From Dryas octopetala (Eukaryota; Streptophyta; Magnoliopsida; Rosales; Rosaceae): a stretch of 64,000 nt of DNA. Under the pieces are notes generated by a model. The model was given only the letters and a program-made list of their open reading frames with translations, did not search any database and was not told where the DNA came from. Positions 49,278-62,077 of the stretch are shown one piece after another. The DNA lies in NCBI GenBank assembly GCA_963921425.1, contig OY992836.1, positions 9,191,825-9,255,824 on the forward strand, read 5' to 3'. How positions within the stretch are numbered: position 1 is the first letter of the stretch; each line of letters starts with the position of its first letter. The position numbers and the translations under genes were made by a program.

Positions 49278-51330
49278 GACAAGTGATTAGACAAATAAAA
49301 AAATAAAAAAAGTGGCAAGTGATCATTTGATCAATGACCAAGCTAGTCTTGCAACTCTTAGGTCTTGCCGTCTTGGCCAGCCATTCTAGAACAAAGGCCA
49401 CCACAAATACAATATCATTGTGCTATCCGCCTATCCCTATAACAAAAGATTAAAATTAAATTCTTTGAGGCTGCACCGTTTAGCGACCGTCTTCTTTAAT
49501 GTTATAAATTAAATTGAATAAGAAAATATATAAAAATAAAATAAAAACGGCGTGCAAAAATTGTACTTGCAAGTTGACCAAATTTGTGAGAAAATGGTGT
49601 GAACTTGTACTTTACGAACTTACGAAGAATTATCTAGAGAGGAAAAGTATTTTACAACGGAAAATAGTTAATAATTGGAAATATGAAATTCCCTACACAA
49701 AAAGATTTTTTGTTTGTTATTTTAAATTTAAGTGAGGAAAAATTTAAATTTAGAATCTTTCAAATGTTGTGAAGAAGGATACCACTTCACCAATAATTAG
49801 TTGATAGGACTATAACATATTTATTAGTTCAGTTTAGTCCTTTATCATTTGGGACCATTTCATATTTTTTAAAAGAATTTGGTGGATGATTTTTTTTTCT
49901 TTCTTCAGAAAAACGAATGATAAAGATAAAAATATATTAAATATTTGCAAATTCGATCCCATTATAACTTTTGAGGTGAGGACTTCTATATGTACTGATA
50001 GAGCACTTGTTCCTTCATTCCATACATAATATTCTTTTTGAAAAACTATAACATACAACATTCTTGTCACATAATTGGACATATAGTTAAACTTGTCAAT
50101 GAATTAGATATGCAGCGGATTATCTTGAATCTAATGCGATAATCCAATAGATTCTTAATAATTAGATACATATCCGATCAATTGGATTATCGGATATCCG
50201 ATCCTTTGGATTATCGGATATTCGATCTATAAGATATAACTAGGATGTGAGGAGTTGAAGGTGAGAGAGAGAGAGGTTGTCACCCGTCATAAAAGTGGAC
50301 CAAATTGTGTTATTTTTGCAGTAGACTATTTTTTCTATTGACCCTCTCATTCATGAGAAATTATTATGTATATCCGATATACTATCATATGGTGTAACCA
50401 ATCTAACATGTAAGAGTATTATTGGACGATATATTTATATTATTGAATACACCCAATAATTTTTCCTCATTTAGACCTATTTATTATTGACTTAGTTTTA
50501 TATGATTACATCTAACTTGTTTTGAAAACACACCAAAAAAAAAAAAAAGTACTAGCTACGAATCTCAAATAATGTGATAATATTTAATTAATTTAATTCA
50601 TACATGATCTACTCTAATTAAGACTCTTTTATTTATTTGGAAATATGTAAAACATTCACACAAATTTGGTATCTCCATACAAGATTCTTGTTGCTTATTA
50701 ATTAATAATTGGTTCTGGCTCCTCCATTATTAAAAACAAAAACAGCAGATACCACTTTCACTTTTACCTCTAGGTCAAAAAAGAGAAAAAAAAAACGAAA
50801 AAACACACTTATTTTTTCTTTTTAAATATTTTAAAGGAAAACTTTCATTTAAATCCTTTAATTTAATAATTTATTGAATAAAGCCTTATAACTTTTAAAA
50901 TTCTAACTAAAATTCAATAATATTGTAACAATTTCATATTATATAATATTGGTTTATTAGTTTCAATTTTTTCACATATGCTAGGTACCGAGCTTTTGAC
51001 GGTCATTTTTTAGGGTTCGACAGTGCATTTTTATTTTTTTTCAAGTCCTGGTTTGTCGGCTTTATATTAGGTTTTAAATTTGAGATTTTGGACGGATACA
51101 GTTTTCATAAACTTCATTCTATACCCTAGAAAACTATAAAGTGAACCCATACCATATACCCTCAAAAAATAAAAAAAATAATGACATATTTTTTTAACAA
51201 AACAATTATTAAAGGGCTTTATTTAAAAAAATAAGAATTTTATTTGAAAAAAAAAATTATAAAATTTGTTTTTAAATAATAAATGTTATAAGGAATTAAG
51301 GACTAAAGCTCTAATTTTTCTTATTTTTAA

Positions 51331-51758
51331 GGGTTTTTTTTCATATTTAGTACCTGAACTTTGGCCATTGTCTTAATGTGGTACCTAAACTTTTATTTGT
51401 CCCAATTGAGTACCTCAACTTTTATTTTGTGTCTAATAGGTACCAAAATGAATTTCTGTTAAAATTATCAACAAAAGTTAGGGGCAATATAGTCACTTCA
51501 AAAAATTTATATTTTATTTTAATTTTTAATTTTTTTTGTTTGTTGTGTGTTTTTTTTTAATAATTTTAAACATATAAAGAAAATAATTAAAATATACTTT
51601 GACTATATTGCCCCTAATTTTTATTGACAATTTTAACAAAAATTCATTTTGGTACCTATTAGACACAAAATAAAAATTTAGGTACTCAATTGGGACAAAT
51701 AAAAATTTAAGTACCACATTAAGATAAGGGTCAAAGTTTAGTTACTTGAAATAAACCC
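51331..51758. mobile_element. Mutator-like MITE (428 bp) upstream of the hydrolase gene
   Basis: The ends GGGTTTTTTTTCA and ...GAAATAAACCC are inverted. Long internal arms pair (GGTACC/TTGGTACC, ATTTCTGTTAAAATT). A 9-bp direct repeat TATTTTTAA flanks it (51322-51330 and 51759-51767), the Mutator superfamily length, although the repeat is AT-rich. Confidence 0.75.
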
Positions 51759-51891
51759 TATTTTTAATTCTTTTATGTCCGGCCCTGAACAACCATAAAA
51801 CCTTCTCGTCGCTATGTAATTCCCTGCTCCGCCATTTTCATCCTCCTCCTCCTCCTCTTCTTCTTCTCCTCCAAACTCTCAGCTCCCGAAA

Positions 51892-54568
51892 ATGGTGAAG
51901 TGCTTCAGCCTGACGGCGTCACGCGACCGCTGCTTCCGCTACTCCTTCTCAAATGCGGGTCTAAAATCCTCCACCACCGATTTGGGTGAAGGTACAATCA
52001 TGCACTGCTGGGTCCCAAAGTCCCAGTCCCCATCCAAGCCTACTCTACTCCTCATCCACGGGATCGGCGCCAACGCAATGTGGCAGTGGCACGAGTTCAT
52101 CACCCCTCTCGCCTCCCGCTTCAACCTTTTTGTCCCGGACCTCCTCTTCTTCGGCGACTCCTACTCGACCCGACCCGACCGCTCCGAGGTCTTCCAGGCC
52201 CAGTGCGTGGTGGCCCTCATGGAGGCCCACGGCGTCAAGAAAATGAGGGTGGCCGGGATCAGCTACGGCGGGTTCGTCGCCTACAGCATGGCGGCGCAGT
52301 TTGGGGAGCGGATTGAGAGGCTCGTGCTATGCTGCGCCGGGGTGTGCACGGAGGAGAATGACATGGAAAAAGGGTTGTTCAAGGTGAGGAGTGTGGACGA
52401 GGCTATGGCCATTTTGTTGCCTCAGAAGCCTGACCATGTTCGAGAGTTGATGAAGATCTCGTTTTACAAGCCTGCCAAGAATGTGCCCTCTTGTTTTCTC
52501 AATGATTTTATTGAGGTAATTGAAATTTATAACTTTTTTATTTTGGGAATGAAATTGAATGTGGCTCTGTGTGTTTTTAGGTGTATAATGAATTGGGTTT
52601 GATTCAAATTAACAAGCAATTTAACTTTTTAAGAAAGTCCAAAGTGAAGATTTTCCTTCAGTAATTGTTAGGCATAGATAGGAATGAGCATTGGGCATTT
52701 GTGCATGTGTGTCAAACTGTCAATACAGTTCATACTTTTTGGAAAATAGAGGTTAGCACCATATATGTGTTTTGAATATTCAGAGTACTTTTATTGCTTT
52801 TTCAAGCAAATCTAGTAGCAAAGTATGCTTTCAAAAATGATAAAAGGGTACCAGGGTGTGAACCCAAGGATGGGTTGTACTCAGCAATGGTATTTCTGGT
52901 TTGAGGTTTCACTGTTCCCTGGGTGAAATGATGGGTGTGTGTGTCAATGAAGTGAGAATAGATTATAAACAAGATCCCTTTCAAAATGGGTTTTAAAGAA
53001 ACTGAGGAGAGGAGGAGGAAGAGGTGGAAGAAGGTTATAAAATATTCAAAAAGTATCTGGGATTGTACATGAATCAAATCCAAATTAGCTCTCAATTGAG
53101 CATCCATATTTGTATTGTACCCAAAAATTTGTGCTTCGAAACCGTGAAAGTAGGATCTAATCCAACATTGAAAGCAACATTTGTGTGTTTGGAAATGCAT
53201 ATTTAACATGGTATGATACAGTAGAATAATTACAAGGCATATGGAGTCATAAGAAGTATTAACTATCGTGAAGACTCTGCATGCTGGCCCAAAATAGTAG
53301 ATTTTTTCACTTTTTGGTTTTACTTACCAAACAAGGATTAGGAATTGTTGATAACACAAAATATTTTTCTTTTTGGTCCAAGTATTAGGATAAACATCCA
53401 AATACAGATTAACTCCTCCACATAATCCCTTTCATCTTTTTTCCAATAATTTGCTTAGTGCTCTATCTTCAACCAATTGCATCTCTTTTCATAATTGCTA
53501 TCTATTTAGGACTTTGTTTGCCTCATATCAAAGTAGTATCAGAGCCAGAGCTTCCCCCTGTTATTCAGGGATATGTGTCTGATCACAAGTATTAATAGGA
53601 AAATCTTTAGGCTGCTAGACACTGCAGTCCATGGGTATAACTTTCTCAAATAATTATTCAAATGTCTTTGATTCTGTTGTTTTGCAGAAACAGTAGTACA
53701 TAAGTTGCATTTCTCATCACAATTGTGATGCAGTCCTGTTTTCATATGAAATTAAGATGTTAAATGTTCAATATTTCTCGTTTCCGAATGTGATTTCAGA
53801 TAATTTATACTAGTTTCACCTGAAACTTGTCTTATGAGTTTGGTGGCACTGGCAGGTGATGTGTACAGAAAACCTTCAAGAGAGGAAAGAATTGATTCAA
53901 GCATTACACAAGGACAGAAAATTGGCTGATCTTCCCAAGATAACTCATGTAAATTTATAATATGTATTATCATAAACAGCTTTTGTTTCAGTATCCTGTA
54001 TTAAACCAAAAAAAGTCGCATTGCATTTATCTTTTTGGTATTTCTCAAGTATTTAAAGGCATAATTTCTTCTTGATGCAGCCTACGCTGATAATCTGGGG
54101 AGAGCATGACAAGGTATTCCCACTGGAATTGGCGCACCGGTTAAAAAGGTATATTGGGAGACTTAATTAGTTCATTAACATGTGTTAATTTCTTCTCTAT
54201 AAAGATTTGTTATACAGATGAACTGTAGAGCATTATGACTAAGACAAAGTGAAAAACCAAAATCCTGGCTTAACTGGGCCATTCCCACATTTACTTCTTG
54301 CCACTCCTAAATATCCTTACTTATCCTCTCAGAAATTGAGTGGATCTATGCATCAATTATTTGAAATGTTGGTCTTACTGTTCTTCTCCTCACTCTCTCT
54401 TACAGGCAAATAGGTGAGAGTTCGCAACTAGTGATTGTAAAGAATGCAGGCCATGCTATAAATGTTGAGAAACCCAAAGAGATGTACAAGCACATGAAGT
54501 CTTTCCTCATTGATCCCCTCCCAACACCCAAACATGAAAACCACAGCAATGGCCACAAGGTGGATTGA
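51892..54568 (+). CDS. Alpha/beta-hydrolase fold protein (plant ABHD6/monoacylglycerol-lipase-like)
   Basis: Four exons: 51892-52515, 53856-53948, 54081-54148 and 54406-54568, all with GT-AG borders, giving a 948-nt CDS (315 aa). The fold is complete. HGIG at residues 56-59 is the oxyanion-hole loop. GISYGG at 122-127 is the nucleophile elbow with Ser124. GEHDK at 246-250 supplies the likely acid Asp249, and NAGHAIN at 275-281 the likely base His278. There is no obvious signal peptide or membrane segment. The opening MVKCFSLTASRDRCFRYSFS resembles an unnamed plant clade usually annotated only as an alpha/beta-hydrolase superfamily protein, so the substrate (an ester or lipid) is unknown. Exon 1 is GC-rich, unlike the AT-rich introns and later exons. 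The 5' leader carries a CTC/TTC-rich tract (51840-51870). A 428-bp MITE ends about 130 bp upstream of the ATG. Confidence 0.93.
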
Positions 54569-56655
54569 GATGTGAAGAAAAAAAAGGTGAGCTATCGAGA
54601 TGAGTTGTTGGTTTTCATTTAAACCTACACTATGGTATGTGTGGTTGTGTATTGTGGATTGTATGGCAAGTTGAATTTTGTATAAGTAATCATTTTGTAT
54701 ATTTGAAAGACAACAAAGTAAATATCAATGCAGAAAATGTGGGACTTGATCCATCATTATAGAAAAGTTGGCTAGGTTTGCCATAGAATCTGATTCTACG
54801 ATAGTTCCAAATTAAGGATATTGAACCCTGGTTTGATTTTCATTTTTTCTTTAATTGCAAAAGATGTTGTGACCAGTCATTTTGCAGAATGTGCCATCAT
54901 GTATTGACTATATATTGAGTTTATTGAAGCTACCTTTGCGACTGATTTTTTTAATTTTTAATGTTCAAAATATGTACCATGCTATTTATGCATATATACA
55001 TACAGACACAAACATTGCTTCCTGTGTCTGCATGTATATTTCTTTAGCATCTAGAAAGTTATATGCCCTATGATAAATCATAATAATAACGACTATGCTC
55101 TTTATATGCTTCCAATGTCCTTATGACAAAGAAGATGCTTCCACTTGCTTTCGATGCTTTGAATGTTAAAACCTGTAGAACACTATGAAATTAGGCATAT
55201 ATCACTAGCATCTAGCAAAATTCATGGTTTTAAGTTTTAACCTTATACGTTTTAAGATTCATGGAAATCATCATTTGACCCAAAAAAAAAAAAAAAAAAA
55301 GCTTGACCTTATAATAACGACCATAACCTTATTTTATACTTTTAAAAAGTTAAATTCTGTTCTGAAGAAAATGTTTTAATTCTAAACATTTTAAGACCCT
55401 AGAATGAGAATGTTGGATTCCATTAGTTTCTCAAACCTCATCCCAAAAAATTTGTTAGGATTTGATTGATTTTGCTTTTCAAATTAACAAAAATGTACCA
55501 AGGGAAAGAAGCTTTTCACTTTGATTTCACATTATCAATTATGTAAAAAATCAAACAAATGGAGAAAAGCCAGCAACTTGGTTCCTTTCGGACATCCTTC
55601 CTTCTTTTGCAAAAAAAATTAGCAAAAAGTACTTGTGGTGCCTTTGCATCAATCTCACATGTTTGTGCAACAATCTACCCACCAAATCGAAAGCATTATT
55701 GGAAAGTTTTATAAACTGTTTCTTAAAGGAGGAAATTTTTTGTAAATTTAGAAACATGTTTAAAGTCTCTTCTTCTTGCCCAAACAACCTAATAAATGAA
55801 TGAAAATTGAAGGAGAATTGGGGTTAGGGTGTACTTATCAATTTTTTCAATTTTGGGGTTTTATGAGATTTTGATTTCTAAATCATTTTGAGGTTGTGTA
55901 ATAAGAGACTTTAAACATAATTCGAAGGAAATTGAAGTTGGAAGAAATTTCAAAAATCTGGAAATTGTCTTATAAAATGGGGTAGATTAAGATAGCCTAC
56001 TTTGTGATCATTTATCTCAAGTTGTATAGCTCCATTTTGAATGTTTTTTATATGGTTGTAAAGAGAATACTCATAGCTTCAAACTAATATAAGATTAATG
56101 AATTTGGTGAATATTTGATAGGTTAAAAGTTAGGTCAAATTTGAGAATAAAAATTAAAAAACATGAGACGAAATGGACAATTTTGCCCCTCTATTTAACG
56201 TATATTTAAGATACTTTGACGGAATAGACAAAAATGACAAACGTGAGAAAATTTGTAGAGCATAATGGTGAAAAAAAATTTCGTAAACAAAAATACCAAA
56301 CCGAGAAAAAATGAACAATAAATAAACCAAATTGGTAATTTCCTCTTAATATTATAAGTTCTCGACTGGAAGGCCGGACTAGAGAGGCCAAACTCAAATA
56401 TAATGGACTATTGTCTTTGACCCATGTTTGGTGGTAGAAACTGACGATGGCCTACCAGTCCTGGGCTACAATCTAAGCTAGCTTAAATGTTATAGGACAA
56501 CAAGCCCATGCGGAGTCTAGGTGGTGTATCTTTAATTTAATAATTTACTAAAAAATAAGTCTTATTACAACATTAAAATATAAAAACAAGGAGCAATTAA
56601 AGGAAGCTAATTTCCCAAAAAAAAAAAAAAAAAACACCACCTCTCTCTCTCTCTC

Positions 56656-58233
56656 TCAAGCTGTTAAAATTATCAGGCCAGCCAAGAGCCCAAACCACAT
56701 TTTCCCTGCAAAGTTGAAAAGATGATGAATCAACATTAAATTTAGTTTTCCTTGATTGCTAATTTCTCCACAAATTATATTACGTAGACCAACATTATTA
56801 ATACTTCGATCTTCTGAGATTCACATATTTGAGTCTCAATTCTATTAGTGATGTGATATACAATCTGGTAAATTCGCGTACCAAAAAGTTTAATATTTTA
56901 CAATTTCCACCTTAAGGCTTAAGGCTTAAGTTATGTATTTTTCTGCTCATGCATTAAAAGTTGGTCTTATCCCCCAACACAAACCACATTGCAAAGAAAA
57001 GCATACTGGATTCCACTTTCAACTAAAGTTCAAGGCATCCGGTGCGCATTTGGCCAATTACGTACCGCACCGTCTGCCTTTTCGTGAGAAAGAACAAAGC
57101 ACAAAACCACCAATAATACTCGTAAGAAAAATGTTAGAGAGATTACTTATTTGTATCATTTAGTGTATCATTTTTTTAATAGAGATAAAAAATGTTAAAA
57201 TTTTATTTATTTGTATCATCTAATGTATCATCTCTCTAATAAATAATACACTAAATAATACAAAGAGATTGTATCTCTATCACTAATTAATGATCAACCC
57301 TTTTTATTAATCTTTTATTTTCTTAATTAATTTTGAAGGAAGATTGAAGAAGAAAAACTTACAAGGTGGTGATGAAGGGGCAGAGCTCCAAATGAGTCCC
57401 TGATCTGGAGTGTACACATGGCAATCCGAGGTGGTGTTGTAGCCATTCTTACACACACAAAGGAACGAATTATCAGATGAAGCAGCAGCAACATCGTAGC
57501 CACATACACCCTCACTCATCTCACAGCTCTTGCACTTGGTGTCCACATCACCACTCTCCAAAACCCCTCCATGGCTATACTTGAAGGCCACTCCGTACTC
57601 CCAGCGGGATGGGTCCGTCGGGTAGTCCCCGACCGACACCACCGACGCGTACCCGCCGCACTTGAGCCCGCGGAGATCCAATTCGCCTTTTCCGTCCAGA
57701 CTGCCCGGCGAGTACACGCAGCAAGTGTTGGTGGGCGGGAACAGTGGGAGGCCCAGCCCAAGGACAGATGGACACGTGTACATGGAGTCGCAGAGGTGAG
57801 TGTAGGAAGAGTCGCAGATGGGGGTGCCTCTGAGGGTGAGCGAAGAGGTCGGGGGTTGGCAGGAGAGGAGGATGAAAGTTGATGGGCCGAGTTGAAATGG
57901 GCTGGCCCAGTCGAGGCCGAAGTTGGAGGGGGAGGGTTGCATGGATGTGCACGTGGACATGGAGGGTGGGGTTATGGTGAGGGTGTTGGTGGAGTAGGAT
58001 ATGGAGGTGATGGGGTATGATCCTGTGTGGGTGCTCAGGAGGAGTTGGGTGGAGCTGCAGGTTACGTAGCGTTGGAAGGGTGGGGAGCCGCACCCGGCGG
58101 CTGTGCCGAAGGGGTAGTTGACTTGGAGGGAGCCACATGTTGTGTGGCATGCAGGGTCTGCAGGGGCTCTGCTCATGCTTGTCATGCAGAGGAGGTTCAA
58201 GAGGATCAATGAAAGGGCTGCTTGTTGTTCCAT
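56656..58233 (-). CDS. GUB_WAK-domain secreted/membrane-tethered protein (WAK-like ectodomain without kinase)
   Basis: Two exons on the minus strand: 58233-57363 (871 nt) and 56705-56656 (50 nt). The donor is GTAAGT and the acceptor TTTGCAG. Joining them turns a split T|GG codon into Trp291 and gives 306 aa. Residues 1 to about 25 form a hydrophobic signal peptide. Residues 29-59 (C..TCGS, VNYPFG, GCG, C) are the hallmark of the wall-associated-kinase galacturonan-binding domain. A second Cys-rich block at about 234-271 (CKSCEMSEGVCGY, FLCVCKNGY) resembles the WAK-associated C-terminal region. The tiny second exon adds a hydrophobic end (MWFGLLAGLIILTA), suiting a membrane anchor or GPI signal. 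No kinase domain follows. Arabidopsis At3g17350-type proteins have this layout and nearly this length. Pectin binding is a family inference. Reading through the intron would instead add a short basic tail. Confidence 0.9.
57136..57285. mobile_element. Tiny foldback element related to that at 47299
   Basis: It contains TTGTATCATCTAATGTATCA and TCTCTCTAATA with inverted partners (AATACACTAAATAATACAAA). Two partial units appear to be joined. Confidence 0.45.
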
Positions 58234-59247
58234 TAGCTAGCTTCTCCACGCCTCTCTGTCTCTGTCTCTCTCTCTCTCTCTCTACCAACACGTGTATGTG
58301 TGCTGGACATTACACACTTGGTGCCCATTTATTTGGTCTGATTGTATTTTTTGATTCATCAGATTTATAATTTTGGAACATTCTTAAAGGATTAAATTTC
58401 TTGAAAGAAATTATTATTTTTTTTTTTTAGAAAACTTGGTGCAAGAATACTAATAAAATAAATTATATAATGAGGTGAATTAAAATTTACAAGATTTGGC
58501 TTACATCCCAAAGATACCTTTTTTTTTTTTTTTTTTTTTTTTTTATTAAGGGGGTGGGGGGGGAGGGGCTCAAACATGGGTGCAAGAGAGTTAATTCAAT
58601 GGTCCTTTTAACTAGGTTACACCAACAACTGTAGGTCTCAAAAATACGTATATATTTACATATTTCTGACAAACTTTCTAAAAAAATCATACTAGAAGTT
58701 AATAAAAGAAATAGAATTTTCTACTAGAAATTATAATTAAAATTAAACTTAACAAAATTGAATTATAGAGAAGTGGGCTGCCTCACCTAGTTAGAGGACA
58801 AAATTTGGATTCATTGTATATCTTTGGGGCTCTTTCGACGTTTAAAACATTGCAAAATTATTTATGCAATTTTTCTCTAAAGTGTAGGAAGGTAAGATTG
58901 GTTTAGATTCTTCAAGATAAGGGTGGAATAACTTTCTCACATGCCCATCTTCCGTACTTTTGCTTTGTTTATGCATAACTTACAAAAGTCTATTAATATG
59001 TCATTAATAGAGCATGATTCCTCTAATGAAAGTACAATAGAATAGCATATAAACATGCATGCCCTCTCGCATATATCGAGTGCATGCCAAGAAGGTAGCG
59101 TAATATAAAGCATGCTTTGTGTCTCGGTCTGACTTTTCACTCGGTGGAACATGACCGTGTGGCGCCAAGATTCCTTTGAATCAAAGTCAGCCTTTACTTT
59201 TGGTATGATTCTTTCCAGATTTATACCCATTCATTACCATCTTGAGG

Positions 59248-60335
59248 GAGGGCTAGTCCTGACTTTCGGGAAGCCTTGGGCGAAAATTTAAAATAGGCTC
59301 TTTTGTATATAATCTTAGTTTTACAAAGAAAAAAAATTATAAAATTTTATAGACCTATTTTCCGTTTATTTTTGCTTGAAAATGATACTTTCATTATATT
59401 GAATATCACAGTTCAAGCCTTGAACAAAAAGTAATAAAAGTGGAAGGCCTTTGGACTTGTCAAACAATATAACTCATTAATCATCTCCAAATTCTTTACC
59501 AATGGGAGCAACCTGTCAAAAAAGCCGCTATACACACCTGCAAAACAATACAACAGGGTAATGAGTACCAAAAATTCAATGAAAATGCCTTCTTATAGCA
59601 TGTTTAGAAGCAAAATCTTCAATAACTTTTTCAACTTCAAGATTTTCCAACATATCCTTTTTAATACATAAGATTGCCAATCCATATCCTTTTTAATACA
59701 TAATCTTAAATTTCAATTTATGGCAACCAATTAACCAAACATATCACAAATACAAATAGCAGTACACAAAGGGGAAAAAAAAAAGGGAAAAAAAAAAGTA
59801 CATTTTGGATTTTTTCTTCAAACTTTAAACCTAATTTCTTTGAAAACCTAATTTGGGAATTGAGATCTCCGAAATGAGGGAGAGGAATCAATGAAGACTT
59901 GGAGAGGATGTGAAAAAGAGAAGTCCTAAATTGAGATTTGAGAAAGAGAATCAAAGCTTGAAGATAGAAGATAGAAGATCGATAGAGTAGGCGACTACAC
60001 AAGGGATTGAAGTAGAGAGAGAGAAAGAGCACATAAACGATATATTTCCTATTTTCTAGAACTGAAACATTGTATTTTTTTTAACAAAAAGTTATCTGAC
60101 TTTTGATATTCTAATTAAAAATTTAAAAATAAATAATTTTTTAGATTAAGTTAAATTGGGCCTCTTAAGAAGTTGGGCCTTTTTTAAATGTTGATACGTC
60201 TACATATTTTTATCAGATTTTTATTTTAATAATTGTTTTATATGATATATACATATAAAAAAAATAAAAAAATGGGCCCTTTAGAAGTGGGCCCTGGGCA
60301 GTTGCCCCTGTCGCCCATGCTCAGGGTCGGCCTTG
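59248..60335. mobile_element. Non-autonomous hAT-like element of the GGCCGGCCCTG type (1088 bp)
   Basis: The 8-bp target duplication TCTTGAGG lies at 59240-59247 and 60336-60343. The left end GAGGGCTAGTCCTGAC and the inverted right end CAAGGCCGACCCTGAG form degenerate TIRs. The inner ends share GGGCC-rich and TTGGGC motifs (TTGGGCGA near the left, GGGCAGTTGCCCC near the right), typical of widespread eudicot hAT relics. The interior is AT-rich and holds no transposase. Confidence 0.75.
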
Positions 60336-60343
60336 TCTTGAGG

Positions 60344-61560
60344 TTTGCGAATAAAAACTATTCTTATCAAGTCTCACTCGTAGCAACTATACGTTTGTTT
60401 CCTTGTGCCAAGGTTATTAGCCAAGACACTCGCCCCATCGATCAATTGGTTTTCATGACGCCGACATTCCATTCTCTATATCGGGTCTCAATTTTTTCAC
60501 ACATCTTAATTGTCATGGCACTAAGGGCTAGCTCATGCCCATAGGTCTATCTTGAAGTTGAACATGCAAGCCAGCTCGCAAGCATGCCACTCGAGTGAGC
60601 AACTCATGTCCAATGTCCCACATTAGCTTCTTCTCATTAGCACAAGGTCGCCCCTTCCTATGTGTGCTAGCATCACATATTGTGCATCGTCGAACCCAAG
60701 TTGATGCCTTGAGTACTAAGCGGCCAAGGTGCACCACGGAGCCTCCGAGAGTTCACATATAGCCCACATGTTGTGCATACGGCGCATCATAAAAGAATCT
60801 CTCATGTAGCCTTGTTTGCGCGCGCACAGCGCAATACAAGCTCTCTCGCTTGCTTGTAGTATCCATGGGACCTCCTATCCCATGGAGACACATGACCGTC
60901 CTCTAGAAGTCATATGCCCACTCCCTAGGTCCCCAAAGGTTCTTAGAGTAGCTCGCTTAACGCCCCATAGGTGCTAGTGTACGGGGTGGTGGAGCCTAAT
61001 ATATACCATGCCTCCCCCGTAAAGAGCATTTTAAGTGTTTTCTTCACAAACTAGGAGGAAACATTACTTTGGTGAGGAGGTCATAATGACCCATAATGAA
61101 TTCATTCGAACTTCGATTGGGAATCCGCCAGTTGTGTTAGACTTGTTTCGATCCCATGAGTTCACTGGTATTTTAGATTTGTCAAATTTCAACTGGAAGA
61201 CCCTGAAACTACCAAATTACCGAATTACCCTTCTACGCGCGCAACCCGTCCACTCTTCGCCAAACAAACACCACACTCTTGCCATTCGACCCCTCAACCT
61301 TCATATAAATGTCACAAAACTGTACTTGCACATTTGATGTCACATTTACAATTTTCTTGATAATTATGACCAACAATTTAGAAAATTTGGAAATTATATT
61401 AAGTTCTTTTTGAATAAATTAAGGTTTTTTTTTTTTTATCTTTTTGTGAAAAAGAAAATCTAGAAAATCATATTCGAACTTGAAAAGAATTTAAACAAAG
61501 TAGAGAAAAATAAAACTAGACAAATAGTTAGTTACATGGACAATACATATATATATATAT
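60344..61560. other. Unassigned, partly GC-richer non-coding stretch
   Basis: 60344-61030 is noticeably richer in GC than its surroundings and has CACTCG, GCATGC and CCCATGG motifs, but stops interrupt every frame and no family is recognised. It may be a repeat piece. 61030-61560 is ordinary AT-rich DNA. Confidence 0.4.
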
Positions 61561-61570
61561 ACAATACAAT

Positions 61571-61968
61571 AATGCTCTAAAACTAACTAGTTAGTAAGTT
61601 AATACAAAGCTAACCACCTAGTTGGGCCCACTGCACAATGTAATCTCAAAATCCGAACAGTTTATTTTTTAGGCTCTATTTCAAAGATCATTCTTGTAAA
61701 AAATATCTAAAATCGAAAGTCATTTAGTCATTTGATTATAATAACAACTATTTCTATGCTTTTACGAAAATACTGATCGTCTATTTATTTGATCTCAATT
61801 AGATAACTACATGATTTTCGATTTAGTTGATTTTTTACAATGATGATATTTTAAGTAGGGCATAAATAAATTGATGGTTCGGATTATGAGATTAGTTATG
61901 TGGTGGGCCTAAAAGCATGGTTAGCTTCGTATTAATTTGCTAACTGGTTAGCTTTAGAACACTCCTCT
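61571..61968. mobile_element. Foldback MITE, family F1 copy 3
   Basis: The left arm GCTCTAAAACTAACTAGTTA and the right arm, ending TAACTGGTTAGCTTTAGAAC, are inverted. The core contains AATCCGAACAGTTTATTTTT and its partner GGTTCGGATTATGAG. It lies just upstream (plus-strand sense) of the tRNA-Tyr region. Confidence 0.75.
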
Positions 61969-62069
61969 ATATATATATATATAATCTATCATTTGCGCTG
62001 TTTTATATGCTCTTTTTGTAGCTAGTTGAATGAGCAGTTATGCCAATAACTTTGGCAAAATGGATGGAG

Positions 62070-62075
62070 AAAAAA
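62070..62075 (-). terminator. RNA polymerase III terminator of the tRNA-Tyr gene
   Basis: A run of six T on the minus strand begins two bases after the tRNA 3' end, the standard Pol III stop signal. Confidence 0.8.
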
Positions 62076-62077
62076 CG

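Larger units (their letters stand above)
46660..51330. other. Intergenic; no supportable gene
   Basis: AT-rich, with the small repeats listed separately. Around 48015-48135 there are three loose ~35-bp repeats of the type TTAAATGGTTGTTCCATCAA. No credible exon is seen. Confidence 0.6.

Noticed and set aside
51986-52316. Alternative frames over hydrolase exon 1
   Set aside because: Ser/Pro- and Arg-rich shadows of a GC-rich exon; the true frame carries the catalytic motifs.
57571-58291. Other long frames over the GUB_WAK gene (for example 57575-58291 minus)
   Set aside because: Shadows of the GC-rich real exon in other frames; they lack the Cys pattern.
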